DNA from: Candidatus Fimenecus excrementavium
Lineage (GTDB): Bacteria > Bacillota > Clostridia > Oscillospirales > Acutalibacteraceae
Assembly: GCA_018712805.1 (NCBI GenBank)
Contig: DVGI01000046.1
Location: forward strand, 1 to 47,067
Length of the DNA: 47,067 bases
Direction: 5' to 3'
The position numbers and the translations under genes were made by a program. A model generated the notes under the pieces. The model had not been told where the DNA came from, searched no databases, and worked only from the letters and a program-made list of their open reading frames with translations. Each line of letters starts with the position of its first letter. Position 1 is the first letter of the stretch. Shown here in pieces: positions 33,001-40,532 of this stretch.

Positions 33001-33592
33001 CGGCATAAGAAAGCATACCGGCTTCTTCCCCTTCGGGCGGCGTAAAGAACGCGTCGGCAAGGTCATAGCCGAGGTCGGCGTAAAGCTCGCGGAACTCTTC
33101 GGGCTCAGTCGTGCGTGTGGTTTCAAATTTGCCGTTGTTAAACGCAGCGGCGTCAGAGATTCTGCGAATATCGTGGTTGCCGTTGATGACAAGCACCTGA
33201 ATACCGGTGCGGTCTTCAAAATCTTTCAGCTTTTGGGAAAGCGCACGATGCCCCTCATATTCACCGTTTTTGGTCAAATCCCCCGGAATTAATATGTATT
33301 TGATGTCGCGGGTTTTCGCCTGCTGTTCGTATTCATACAGCGCGTTGTCCAAAAGCGCGTCGGCAAGGTAAGAGGTAGACGCATTGAGTTTGGACGCATC
33401 GATAAACGCCTGCACGTCGGAGCCCATGAGTGACTCGGGATAATAGTGCAGGTCGCTGATCACCCCGAACGTCAGCTGATCATTACCGACGGCGACGGAG
33501 CGGATCACCGCGGACGGCACGACAGCCAAAAGGAGTGAAAAAGCCAGCAGCAAAGCGCCGAAGCTTGCCATTTTCTTTTTGAACTTTCCCAT
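30056..33592 (-). CDS. Surface-anchored protein with two metallophosphoesterase domains
   Basis: 1178 residues. A signal peptide (about 8-35) is followed by the first phosphoesterase (about 40-360): SDLHYYPE, PGDLTKNGEYEGH, INGNHD, THFN and GHIHM. A mostly helical middle of about 320 residues has no domain I recognise. A purple-acid-phosphatase-type Fn3 domain (about 710-830: GLTPGKKYCYRVGD) precedes a second phosphoesterase (about 840-1060: HMSDSQAG, HTGDVVDSG, ATGNHE, LHKAVYSNG, GHDHVYLRT). A C-terminal membrane helix followed by KRKREQD anchors it. Both metal sites look complete. It probably removes phosphate from extracellular substrates; which ones cannot be said. It is monocistronic. 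Confidence 0.88.
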   Translation of the reverse strand: MGKFKKKMASFGALLLAFSLLLAVVPSAVIRSVAVGNDQLTFGVISDLHYYPESLMGSDVQAFIDASKLNASTSYLADALLDNALYEYEQQAKTRDIKYILIPGDLTKNGEYEGHRALSQKLKDFEDRTGIQVLVINGNHDIRRISDAAAFNNGKFETTRTTEPEEFRELYADLGYDLADAFFTPPEGEEAGMLSYAATLEGGYRLIALDGACYSADSNSDGKNEGETRGAYSEALMEWALEQIADAKAKGLTVIGLTHFNLVEHFEYEDNLFTAFPIENWQNVCESFADAGMHFAFTGHIHMTDIASHTSDNGETLTDCSSASLLSYPCYLRIVTFDNTSLSGKVTAQYETVDIDNSRPVTAFGVTYPKPYKYTAFALNFGGSDINEFVINMLRYQLEYNLLPGIEEAGSLYRFLSNSLDLDGALDSLLSEDSGIGSIAGVTKISLKLLIKNVCDQIESVYLDGADGTEHLIAVLDSAIRKVTSLRVSDLPCTKFISTFGFGDASKPGTFADAASSCLAYIYSGDEDRSDDPFMNDVLARFERGEIADTLLDTLIDVLLHDVLEDEILQNIHIDVVGILRNSNDEDTKLLLGEILTQIIAAGDENNLTAMVPQPSLMQLINIFFAAGIVEYKSLDDVLNYYMDAYLTESQMETIAYEFYSVITDFTTDTNPGVRMDNNAVITYSGKVPVTPTAEDLRLPSGIAVTFGSNAATTRNFSWFTKTSVTGTDIEIVPYSENPKFTGKPTTGSNIVSKTAKVTKEIPGVDLGVIGVISYSFDVNRHMIRVSGLTPGKKYCYRVGDASRGWWSDVGVMEMADNSDAFTFFHMSDSQAGIERQYETWAQVVDTAFNLYPQAKFIVHTGDVVDSGKNFKQWNWVFNTASSDLLNTAMMPATGNHETNMDYATVENFLLEYPEQDTTQGVYYSYDYNNAHFMVLNTNDLKSDNTLSADQLAWLQADAAASDKPWKIVALHKAVYSNGSHYADDDVTALRKQLSVLMPQLDIDVVLQGHDHVYLRTAPMNANAVSTVTERTIQHNGSSYSAMVNPDGTVYAIDGCAGVKYYQTKDAALTDSAFPRAAKIVNANAPVFSAISIDGDNLYFDAYTVENGRATKIDSFAITKADAAIGETDSGENTSVDDADIPTTAGRQVTSAFVFLIPVALTAGFCAGAVKRKREQDV

Positions 33593-33634
33593 ACTTTTCC
33601 CTCGATTCTGTTTATATTTTCCCGTTATAGAATG

Positions 33635-33663
33635 AGTATAGCATAGGTGATTTTATATTTCAA
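33635..33663 (-). promoter_or_regulatory. Sigma-A promoter of the double metallophosphoesterase gene
   Basis: Minus-strand TTGAAA (33658-33663), 17-bp spacer, TGC-TATACT (33635-33640). Start near 33628, about 36 nt before the ATG, which follows GAGGGAAAAG. Confidence 0.85.
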
Positions 33664-33709
33664 CTAAAATTTTTAGGACTTTATCGCTAATTTTTAAACA
33701 ATTTCAACA

Positions 33710-34198
33710 TTAAATCTTCCCCTGTCGATTATTTTCGCGTTTTGCTTCCTGCTCCAAAAGCAAAATCACATAATCCAGCTTTTTGTGGAGGTCTTTTAAA
33801 ATGATTTCGCTTTTCAAATTGACTTTATAATCATTTTCGCTGCGAAGACGGTCTTTTTCTTCCTGGCGCTTTTGGCTCATCATAATAAGCGGCGCCTGAA
33901 TTGCCGCCACGCACGACAGCACCAAATTCAGCAAAATAAACGGATAAGGGTCAAAGGCACGTAAAGCGGCAAGATTATTAAAAACAATCCACAAAACCAA
34001 AACGCCGGTAAAGGTCAAAATAAACGTCCAGCTTCCGGCGAAAGCCGCCATTTTATCCGCCGCTTTTTGTCCGAACGTTTCTTTTCCCTCCCCTTTTTGC
34101 GACACGGTATTTTCCAAAAGCAAGTGGATAATTTCCTCGTTGCTCATATTGTCGTGCGGCGTATTCAAAATAAAGCCGAGCAGTTCTTTGTCGTTCAA
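33710..34198 (-). CDS. DUF1003 membrane protein
   Basis: 162 residues. Two membrane helices (GSWTFILTFTGVLVLWIVFN and a second in PFILLNLVLSCVAAIQAPLI) are followed by the family signature IMMSQKRQEEKDRLRSENDYKVN and a coiled-coil-like tail. The function of DUF1003 is unknown. The start is TTG 34198, 6 nt behind GAGGTG; a TTG at 34252 is open but overlaps the terminator of the preceding gene. It is separated from the DUF1648 gene by that terminator. Confidence 0.85.
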   Translation of the reverse strand: MNDKELLGFILNTPHDNMSNEEIIHLLLENTVSQKGEGKETFGQKAADKMAAFAGSWTFILTFTGVLVLWIVFNNLAALRAFDPYPFILLNLVLSCVAAIQAPLIMMSQKRQEEKDRLRSENDYKVNLKSEIILKDLHKKLDYVILLLEQEAKRENNRQGKI

Positions 34199-34256
34199 TT
34201 TGTTCACCTCGGATTTAGTATCGAAAAAATTAAGCCGTTTATGCAGAAACAAAAAA

Positions 34257-34278
34257 GCCCGCTTCCAACGAAACGGGC
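34257..34278 (-). terminator. Terminator of the NfeD-SPFH-DUF1648 operon
   Basis: GCCCGCTTC (34257-34265) pairs with GAAACGGGC (34270-34278) with one mismatch; the minus strand ends TTTTTT. It is 7 bp past the DUF1648 stop. Confidence 0.8.
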
Positions 34279-34285
34279 CTTCGGG

Positions 34286-34759
34286 TTATTTCTTATTTTT
34301 TCGATAAAGCGGAACAAGGAAATACGCCATAGAACCGAACAGCAGCAGGATAAATACCGGCAAAAACGCTTTGGGCAGGTTTTCCCCGGTTAAAGTGAAT
34401 ACAGTTAAGTAACTGAACACACCGCTTACAAGCACCATCATGGTGTCAAGCATATAGCGAAGACGCTTATACACATATTCCCGGTTTTCGTCGGTAAGTT
34501 CGAGCCCGCCGGTGTTCCAGATTTTCGGGAACCGGCTGACGACGCCTAGCAGGAGAACCAGCACCCAACCGAAGATCGGCACAATCAGCAATTCCGACTT
34601 TTTTCCGTAGCGGTCAATTTCGCCTTGGAAATTGTAATGCATCGCTACAAGTTCGGGCAGTTCTTTCCATTTTACGGCGAGCCAAATACAGGTTGCAAGC
34701 AAAAGGAAAGCGCTGATTAAATAGGTCGCCCGGTCATATTTTGTCCATTTCGGGCGCAT
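34286..34759 (-). CDS. DUF1648 (SdpI-N-like) membrane protein
   Basis: 157 residues with four membrane helices. LPELVAMHYNFQGEIDRYG is the DUF1648 signature, found in SdpI-type immunity proteins and many small membrane proteins of unknown role. ATG follows AAAAGGAG. It starts 3 bp after the SPFH gene and ends the operon. Confidence 0.8.
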   Translation of the reverse strand: MRPKWTKYDRATYLISAFLLLATCIWLAVKWKELPELVAMHYNFQGEIDRYGKKSELLIVPIFGWVLVLLLGVVSRFPKIWNTGGLELTDENREYVYKRLRYMLDTMMVLVSGVFSYLTVFTLTGENLPKAFLPVFILLLFGSMAYFLVPLYRKNKK

Positions 34760-34762
34760 GAT

Positions 34763-35698
34763 TTACTCCTTTTCGGGCTTTGTGTCGGTTACAAGTTCCT
34801 TTAAGCCGGTTGCAAGCCCCGCAAGGCTCTGGATTTCCGACGGAATGATAATCTTGGTGGCTTTGCCGTCGGCAGCTTTTGCGAAAGCGTCCAAACTCTT
34901 AATGGCAATGACGGCTTCACCGGGGTTCGCTTCGTTAATCATGCGAATGGCGTCTGCATTGGCTTTCTGCACGGCGAGAATTGCCTGCGCTTCACCCTCG
35001 GCTTCGCGGATTTTCGCTTCTTTCACAGCTTCAGCGCGCAAAATCGCCGCCTGTTTTTCCGCTTCCGCGTTGAGAATCTGCGATTCCTTATGGCCTTCGG
35101 CGACCAAAATCTTACTTGCCTTTTCGCCTTCCGCCGTCAAAATCGCTTCACGGCGCTGGCGTTCGGCTTTCATCTGTTTTTCCATCGCATCCTGAATTTC
35201 ACGCGGCGGAATAATGTTCTTCAGTTCCACGCGGTTGACCTTAATGCCCCACGGGTCAGTCGCTTCGTCCAAAATCACGCGGATTTTGGCGTTGATGGTG
35301 TCGCGCGAGGTTAAAGTGCTGTCGAGTTCCAACTCACCGATGATATTACGAAGCGTGGTTGCCGTCAGATTTTCAATCGCGGACATCGGCGCTTCGACAC
35401 CGTAGGTGTAAAGCTTCGGGTCGGTAATCTGGAAGAAAACGACCGTGTCAATCTGCATGGTGACATTGTCTTTTGTAATAACGGGCTGGGGCGCGAAGTC
35501 CACAACCTGTTCTTTTAAGGACACGATTTTTGCCACTCTTTCAAAGAACGGGATTTTGACATGAAAGCCGGTTTGCCAAGTCGTTCTGTATGCGCCGAGG
35601 CGCTCAATGACATAGGCCTTGGACTGCGGCACAATCTTGATATTGGCAACAACAATCAAAAGGATTAAAAGTACGATTCCTAATAAAATGTATAACAT
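34763..35698 (-). CDS. SPFH/band 7 membrane protein (paraslipin, QmcA-like)
   Basis: 311 residues. An N-terminal membrane segment (1-20) is followed by the band 7 domain: IVPQSKAYVIERLGAY, TGFHVKIPFF and VNRVELKNIIPPREIQDAM. A long Glu/Ala/Lys helix (about 180-255) drives oligomerisation. Such proteins form membrane microdomain cages and often work with NfeD proteins, here encoded directly upstream (12 bp gap). ATG follows GGAGGG. Confidence 0.92.
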   Translation of the reverse strand: MLYILLGIVLLILLIVVANIKIVPQSKAYVIERLGAYRTTWQTGFHVKIPFFERVAKIVSLKEQVVDFAPQPVITKDNVTMQIDTVVFFQITDPKLYTYGVEAPMSAIENLTATTLRNIIGELELDSTLTSRDTINAKIRVILDEATDPWGIKVNRVELKNIIPPREIQDAMEKQMKAERQRREAILTAEGEKASKILVAEGHKESQILNAEAEKQAAILRAEAVKEAKIREAEGEAQAILAVQKANADAIRMINEANPGEAVIAIKSLDAFAKAADGKATKIIIPSEIQSLAGLATGLKELVTDTKPEKE

Positions 35699-35710
35699 AG
35701 ATAACCCTCC

Positions 35711-36169
35711 TTATTTGGTTTCATCTTTTTTGCGGACGATGAGTTTCACACCGTCCATTTTTTCTACGGTGACAACTGTCCCTTCGGGAATAACGGCGTC
35801 TTCCGCCGCACGCGCTGTCCACACATTGCCGAGTACTTTCACCTGGCCCTGCGCTTTCAGGTTGTTAATTTCTTCCGTGACCACGGCATCGGCGCCGATG
35901 CAGCGGTCCGCGTTGGTCTTTTGCAATTTTGTCGCGGTCAATTTCTTTACGAACGGTCTTGTCGCCGCCAGGCAAACGCCGGACACGAGCACAAACAGAG
36001 CCATCTGCCAAATCTCATTAAGTCCGAACAAATGCGCTAGCAATGCCGCCAAGGCGCCAACCGCGAACCAAATCGACACAAGCTGCGTCGTTGCCGCTTC
36101 CAACACCAGAAACACACCCAGCAAAACAACCCAAAGGATAGTAAGCCCTGTATTGGAAAGTGGTAACAT
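35711..36169 (-). CDS. NfeD-like membrane protein
   Basis: 152 residues. Three or four membrane helices fill the first 90 residues. The C-terminal OB-fold domain contains DRCIGADAVVTEEI, GNVWTARAAED and PEGTVVTVEKMDGVKLIV, the NfeD pattern. It is a probable partner of the SPFH protein downstream. ATG 36169 follows GGCGGGTGAG; longer in-frame extension would cross the promoter at 36219. Confidence 0.9.
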   Translation of the reverse strand: MLPLSNTGLTILWVVLLGVFLVLEAATTQLVSIWFAVGALAALLAHLFGLNEIWQMALFVLVSGVCLAATRPFVKKLTATKLQKTNADRCIGADAVVTEEINNLKAQGQVKVLGNVWTARAAEDAVIPEGTVVTVEKMDGVKLIVRKKDETK

Positions 36170-36218
36170 TTTTCTCACCCGCCTTTCTTCATACACATAA
36201 GCCTTATGCGTTATGTGC

Positions 36219-36247
36219 ATCATAGCATAGGTCCTACCGCTTTGCAA
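36219..36247 (-). promoter_or_regulatory. Sigma-A promoter of the NfeD-SPFH-DUF1648 operon
   Basis: Minus-strand TTGCAA (36242-36247), 17-bp spacer and TGC-TATGAT (36219-36224). A short inverted repeat CACATAA/TTATGTG (36194-36217) lies at the start of the leader. Confidence 0.7.
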
Positions 36248-36401
36248 GAGGTGCAAATTTTTATAAAATTATGATTTTTTCTTAAGAAACAGAAGCTTTT
36301 TGAAAATATTTTTATAAAAAGCTTTTTCCTGAACATAAAATAAGCTTTTGTGCACCTATTTTGTGTAAAAACGCCTTCAAAAATCAAAATGCATATAAAA
36401 A

Positions 36402-36439
36402 TAGGGTCGCTTTTCAACTTTTTAAGTTCAAGTGACCCT
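36402..36439 (-). terminator. Terminator of the pentapeptide/radical SAM operon
   Basis: AGGGTC (36402-36407) pairs with GACCCT (36434-36439), with further inner pairing around AACTT/AAGTT; the minus strand continues TATTTTTATA. A second AT-rich inverted repeat (AAGCTTTTT/AAAAAGCTT, about 36293-36324) lies further on. The rest of 36257-36401 shows nothing else. Confidence 0.7.
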
Positions 36440-36461
36440 GTAAAATTTTTTCATAAAATTT

Positions 36462-38153
36462 TTAAAGTGTATCAAATGATACAAAATTTAGCTTATACTC
36501 CCCTGTGACCGGGTCGGGAACAATATAATCTACATAGACCAAACGGTTTTCACTGTATAATATCGCGACACTCCTTTTGGTATGCGCCGGCGCGCACGTG
36601 GCGGGATTGTTAAAAAGGGCGGCTCGGTAGGTTTTCAAGTTTTTGTCCGGCACGCGAAGTACTTCCGGCAACACGCCGGAGGAATTTGTGGCAAGCCGGT
36701 CGCACACCATTTTGTCGCGCAGCACGCGGGCATCAACGTTAGGAAGCGAGGCAAAATAAGAGAATAGTGCGCCGGTGAACGCGTCAAGGGATTTAATGTC
36801 GCAAGGTTCGTGCGCCTTTTTCCATTCGGCAAAGCCGGAAAACAGCGAAAACGGCGTTTTGCCACAGGTTTGCAGCACATAAGCTGTCGTGCGCCGAAAC
36901 CGACCGCTGTTATAAATGCGGTCAAAAGCGTCTTCCGTTTCGTGGAGCATCTGCAAATCTTCTTTGGAAAGCCACGGCGTGGAGGTAACTTCATAGGGCG
37001 GCGCATCGCAAAATGTGCAGGGATATTCTTCCGGCTCTTCGCGCATCGGCGCGCCGTATAAAAGCTTTAAAAAGCCGAATTGGAGCATGTCGGGTGAAAG
37101 TGCATAAGCGCGGTTAAAGCTTTCGGCAAAGGTTTTTGCGTCCTCAAACGGCAGGCCGGCAATTAAATCGATGTGAATATGGATATTCCGCGGGGCAATC
37201 AGCGCGCGGATATTGCGTTCAAGCCTTTGAAGGTCGGTTTTTCGGTGCACCGCGGCAAGCGTTTTTTCACAAAAGCTTTGCAGGCCGATTTCAAGCTGCA
37301 CCGCGCCTTTCGGGACGTTTGCAAGGCAAGAAAGGAGGCGGTCGTCTAAAATATCGCCGGCAATTTCAAAATGGAAGCAAACGCCTTGCGGGATTTCCTT
37401 GCCGTAATGCTCGGTAATAAAAGAAATCAGTTCATAAGCTCTCGCCCGGTTGGCATTAAAGGTGCGGTCCACCAGTTTTATGGTCTTAGCGCCTGAGGAA
37501 GCTAAACGCAGCAAATTGGCTTTGGTGGTCTCGAGGTCAAAAAAGCGCACTGTGCCGCACCGTCCGGACAGGCAAAACGCGCAGGAATAAGGACACCCGC
37601 GCGAGGTTTCCAAATAAGCGATTCGCCCGTGCAGGGCTTTACAATATTCTTCGCTGTAAGGCGACACCGGGTCTTCTTTCGGGAGATAAGGGGCAGCTAT
37701 GTGCACACCGTTTTCCGTGCGGAAACTTAAAGCCGGCACCTGTTCCCACGGCGTACCGGTTAAAAGAGAAAGCAAAAATGCGGCAAAGGGGTATTCCCCC
37801 TCCCCGGAAAGGACGGCGTCGGCTTCGGGGAGCGTCTGCAATACATTTTCAGGGCGGTAGCCGACTTCGGGACCGCCCAACACAATTTTCACCTGCGGCA
37901 AAGCTTTGCGCACGGCTTTTGCGAGTGCAAACACGGTGGTGACGTTCCAAATGTAGGTGGAAAAGCCAACCACTTCCGGCTGTTCTTGTAAAACGCGGTC
38001 AAACACCGCTTCTTTCGGTTCGTTGACCGTCCCCTCCACGACCACCGCCTGCACTGTCGGCGGGCAATAGGCTTTTACGCCGGCGAGCAGGCACCACGGT
38101 GCTAACGAAGAATGGATATATTGTGAATTTAAACTGCAAAGGACAACTTTCAT
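36462..38153 (-). CDS. B12-binding-domain radical SAM protein with DUF4080 tail
   Basis: 563 residues. The N-terminal Rossmann-like B12-binding fold (about 1-130) contains VVGFSTYIWNV and VLGGPEVGYRP. The radical SAM core begins with ETSRGCPYSCAFCLSG (three cluster cysteines) and continues with LQLEIGLQS-type and HIDLIAGLPFED motifs. The C-terminal 170 residues fit DUF4080. The reaction is unknown; relatives carry out methylations or anaerobic modification steps. ATG follows AAGGGG, which overlaps the stop region of the pentapeptide gene. Confidence 0.88.
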   Translation of the reverse strand: MKVVLCSLNSQYIHSSLAPWCLLAGVKAYCPPTVQAVVVEGTVNEPKEAVFDRVLQEQPEVVGFSTYIWNVTTVFALAKAVRKALPQVKIVLGGPEVGYRPENVLQTLPEADAVLSGEGEYPFAAFLLSLLTGTPWEQVPALSFRTENGVHIAAPYLPKEDPVSPYSEEYCKALHGRIAYLETSRGCPYSCAFCLSGRCGTVRFFDLETTKANLLRLASSGAKTIKLVDRTFNANRARAYELISFITEHYGKEIPQGVCFHFEIAGDILDDRLLSCLANVPKGAVQLEIGLQSFCEKTLAAVHRKTDLQRLERNIRALIAPRNIHIHIDLIAGLPFEDAKTFAESFNRAYALSPDMLQFGFLKLLYGAPMREEPEEYPCTFCDAPPYEVTSTPWLSKEDLQMLHETEDAFDRIYNSGRFRRTTAYVLQTCGKTPFSLFSGFAEWKKAHEPCDIKSLDAFTGALFSYFASLPNVDARVLRDKMVCDRLATNSSGVLPEVLRVPDKNLKTYRAALFNNPATCAPAHTKRSVAILYSENRLVYVDYIVPDPVTGEYKLNFVSFDTL

Positions 38154-38162
38154 AAAATCCCC

Positions 38163-38816
38163 TTATGTACGAACCTTGATACCGAACAGCCCGACAAGTT
38201 CGGACGCTTGAAAAGCATTCACCGTAACTCCGCGCAATTCTTTCGGCGGGTCGGAAACCGTCGGCGCTTCAAACGTACATTCCGAAAGGTCCACGCCGCC
38301 GAGGTCCGCTTGAAAAAGATTGTTTTGCGAAAATACGCTGCCCACACACTCCGGCTTTTGCCATTTCGCGCGGGAAAAGGAAGCACAGGAAAAATTGGTG
38401 TTCTCCGTTTGAAAACTACGCAAAGCGCCGCTGTCAAACACGGCGTAAGAAAAATTGCTGTCGGTCATTCGGACATTTTTAAAAAGCGAGTTTTTAAAAT
38501 TTGCGCCGACTGCCTTACAATTCAGAAATACACAGCGTTCAAAATAAGCGTCCGAGAAATTACAGCCGGAAAAATTGCAATCTTCAAACAGGACGTCGCA
38601 AAAGCTTGTATTTTCAAAAGCGCAATTTTGCGCCACAAGTCCCGAAAAAACACTGGCGCGCACTTCCAAGCGAAAAAAATCTGCTTCTAAAATACAGGCG
38701 GGTGCGGTTTTTATGCCGGAGATTGCGCGTTCCGCGTCAAGATATGGTTTTGAAAACTTTAGAAAATTATCGACCGGAGTTAAGGTTTCCGGCAGTTTCG
38801 GTGTCATAGGCTTCAT
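38163..38816 (-). CDS. Pentapeptide-repeat protein
   Basis: 217 residues. About 25 pentapeptides of the A(D/N)LXX type, mostly with Phe in the centre (CNFSGCNFSDAYFERCVFLN), run through residues 40-185 and should form a right-handed beta helix. Some relatives protect DNA gyrase, but most have no known role. Cysteine content is high. ATG follows AGGAG. It is co-transcribed with the downstream radical SAM gene (9 bp gap). Confidence 0.85.
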   Translation of the reverse strand: MKPMTPKLPETLTPVDNFLKFSKPYLDAERAISGIKTAPACILEADFFRLEVRASVFSGLVAQNCAFENTSFCDVLFEDCNFSGCNFSDAYFERCVFLNCKAVGANFKNSLFKNVRMTDSNFSYAVFDSGALRSFQTENTNFSCASFSRAKWQKPECVGSVFSQNNLFQADLGGVDLSECTFEAPTVSDPPKELRGVTVNAFQASELVGLFGIKVRT

Positions 38817-38846
38817 AAATTCTCCTAAAGGCTTACAGGCAAAAAA

Positions 38847-38867
38847 GCGGACGCAAAATGCGTCCGC
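38847..38867 (-). terminator. Terminator of the surface polysaccharide cluster
   Basis: GCGGACGCA (38847-38855) and TGCGTCCGC (38859-38867) pair perfectly around AAA; the minus strand ends TTTTTT. It lies 6 bp past the GtrA-like stop. Confidence 0.9.
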
Positions 38868-38873
38868 CGACTT

Positions 38874-39359
38874 TTAAACTTTTGGTGCTTGCTGCGCTTG
38901 GGCTTTCTGTTTTTCCTCATCTTTTTTCGCAATGCTGTTGGTGTTAATCGTATTGCGATAGACCCAAAAGCGGCAAACAAGGAATTCCGTTGTCATATTG
39001 CAAAGCATTGTGACCGCCAAAACAATATATTCGTTGATGCCCGAACTTTCCGCCAAGTTGCCGAGATACGTGGAAACCGGCGTGAAAATGCAATAATAAA
39101 TCGCGATTTTCAGCATCGCAATCGGTACATTGTTTGCCGATTTAAACGTGTAACGGCGGTTAACAGTAAAGTTGTAAAGCACGGACAGCACCAAAGCCGG
39201 CAAATAACTGAGCCAATAATGCAGATGTGCGATTTCGTTGAGCAACGTAAACGTTACAACCTGAATAATTCCGGCGCCCATGGAGAACGCGACGAACTTC
39301 ACAATCTGCACAGCCGTTTGCTTCGGCGTCAGCTTCACTTTGTTTTCTTTGTTTTCCAT
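38874..39359 (-). CDS. GtrA-family membrane protein
   Basis: 161 residues with four membrane helices and the family motif YNFTVNRRYTFKS after the second helix. GtrA proteins are thought to help move lipid-linked sugars across the membrane. The C-terminus is a charged Lys/Gln/Ala tail. ATG 39359 lies 8 nt behind TTGGAG; an in-frame GTG at 39368 overlaps that site. It is the last gene of the polysaccharide cluster. Confidence 0.85.
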   Translation of the reverse strand: MENKENKVKLTPKQTAVQIVKFVAFSMGAGIIQVVTFTLLNEIAHLHYWLSYLPALVLSVLYNFTVNRRYTFKSANNVPIAMLKIAIYYCIFTPVSTYLGNLAESSGINEYIVLAVTMLCNMTTEFLVCRFWVYRNTINTNSIAKKDEEKQKAQAQQAPKV

Positions 39360-39428
39360 AAAAACCACTCCAAAAAAATAGGCCTACGCAAAAAGCCGCA
39401 AAGCTTTTGTTACAAAAGGATAAGGATA

Positions 39429-40502
39429 TCAGTCTTCAAACATATCCCACTTCAAAATGGTATCGTCTTCAATATCCAGCGCTGCCTTTTTACCAATAAT
39501 ACCGTCAATTTCAGACGGCGCAATACCGGTTCCGGGACGTTTGTAGGTCAGCATGTCTTTGGTAATCACCGTGCCCTTGGCGATCGCCCCTTTGGAGACC
39601 ACAGAACGTCTTGCATTGGCACGTGCCACCATTTCGCTTTCCAGGCATTTCAATTCCCCGCTGCCGCGAATCATATCCAAAAAGGCAATGCCTTTCAAAA
39701 TCTCGCGCGCATCGTTCGGGTCCATTGCATGGTAATGGTCATTGCCCTTCAGCGTCTTATTTAAGGTGAAATGTTTTTCAATCACGGTTGCACCGAGCGT
39801 ATAAGCGGTTTTGATAACGTCAAAACCGGCTTTCGGCTTCGTGTGGTCGGAATAGCCGATAACCAAATCCGGATATTTTGCTTTCAGCGAAGCAATTTTA
39901 TTCAGGTTTACTTCCGTATACGGCGTGGGATATTCCAAAACGCAGTGCAGCAGCGCCAAAGGCTGGTCGTTATATTTTCGAATGGCCTGCACGGCGCGCT
40001 CGATTTCATCGACATTGGAAGCGCCGACCGACAGCAAAACCGGTTTGCCTTTTTTGGCCTGATGCTCAATAAACGGAATATTGGTAAGGTCAGAAGAAGA
40101 AATCTTATAGACATTCATCATTTTGTCGAGGTAATCCGCCGACTCAAAGTCGAATGCCGTTGAGCAAAATTCAATCCCGATTTCATCGCAATAATCGGCA
40201 AGTTCCTTATATTCTGCTTTGCCGAACGAATCAAACTTCTGAAACAGCTCGAATTGCGAACGCGTCGGCTCCTCGGTAATGTCCCAATAATACGGAGACT
40301 GTTTCGCCGCGAGCGTTTCGGCTTTATAGGTTTGAAATTTAACAGCATGGATGCCCGCGTCATGTGCTTCTTTGACCATCAATTTTGCGGCTTCCATCGG
40401 TGTGATGCCGCGTTCTTTGGCGATGTCATAATAATTGACGCCGACCTCCGCAATCAGTACGAATTTCCCCGTTTTCATACTGTTTAAAATAACCTGTTGC
40501 AT
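39429..40502 (-). CDS. Nonulosonic acid synthase (NeuB/LegI/PseI/SpsE type)
   Basis: 357 residues. The TIM barrel contains IAEVGVNYYD, AVKFQTYKAE, FCSTAFD, KISSSDLTN, HCVLEYPTP, IGYSDHT and IEKHFTLNK; a C-terminal SAF domain (about 290-350, RSVVSKGAIAKGTVITKDML) closes the active site. It condenses phosphoenolpyruvate with a six-carbon N-acyl amino sugar to make a nine-carbon acid. Which one (neuraminic, legionaminic, pseudaminic) is not decidable here. ATG follows AAAGGAG. Confidence 0.93.
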   Translation of the reverse strand: MQQVILNSMKTGKFVLIAEVGVNYYDIAKERGITPMEAAKLMVKEAHDAGIHAVKFQTYKAETLAAKQSPYYWDITEEPTRSQFELFQKFDSFGKAEYKELADYCDEIGIEFCSTAFDFESADYLDKMMNVYKISSSDLTNIPFIEHQAKKGKPVLLSVGASNVDEIERAVQAIRKYNDQPLALLHCVLEYPTPYTEVNLNKIASLKAKYPDLVIGYSDHTKPKAGFDVIKTAYTLGATVIEKHFTLNKTLKGNDHYHAMDPNDAREILKGIAFLDMIRGSGELKCLESEMVARANARRSVVSKGAIAKGTVITKDMLTYKRPGTGIAPSEIDGIIGKKAALDIEDDTILKWDMFED

Positions 40503-40532
40503 ATATTTACTCCTTTTCGCAAATTGGCATGC

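Noticed and set aside
38889-39764. 291-codon open frame on the plus strand
   Set aside because: Antisense to the GtrA-like and NeuB-like genes and across their spacer; no family features.
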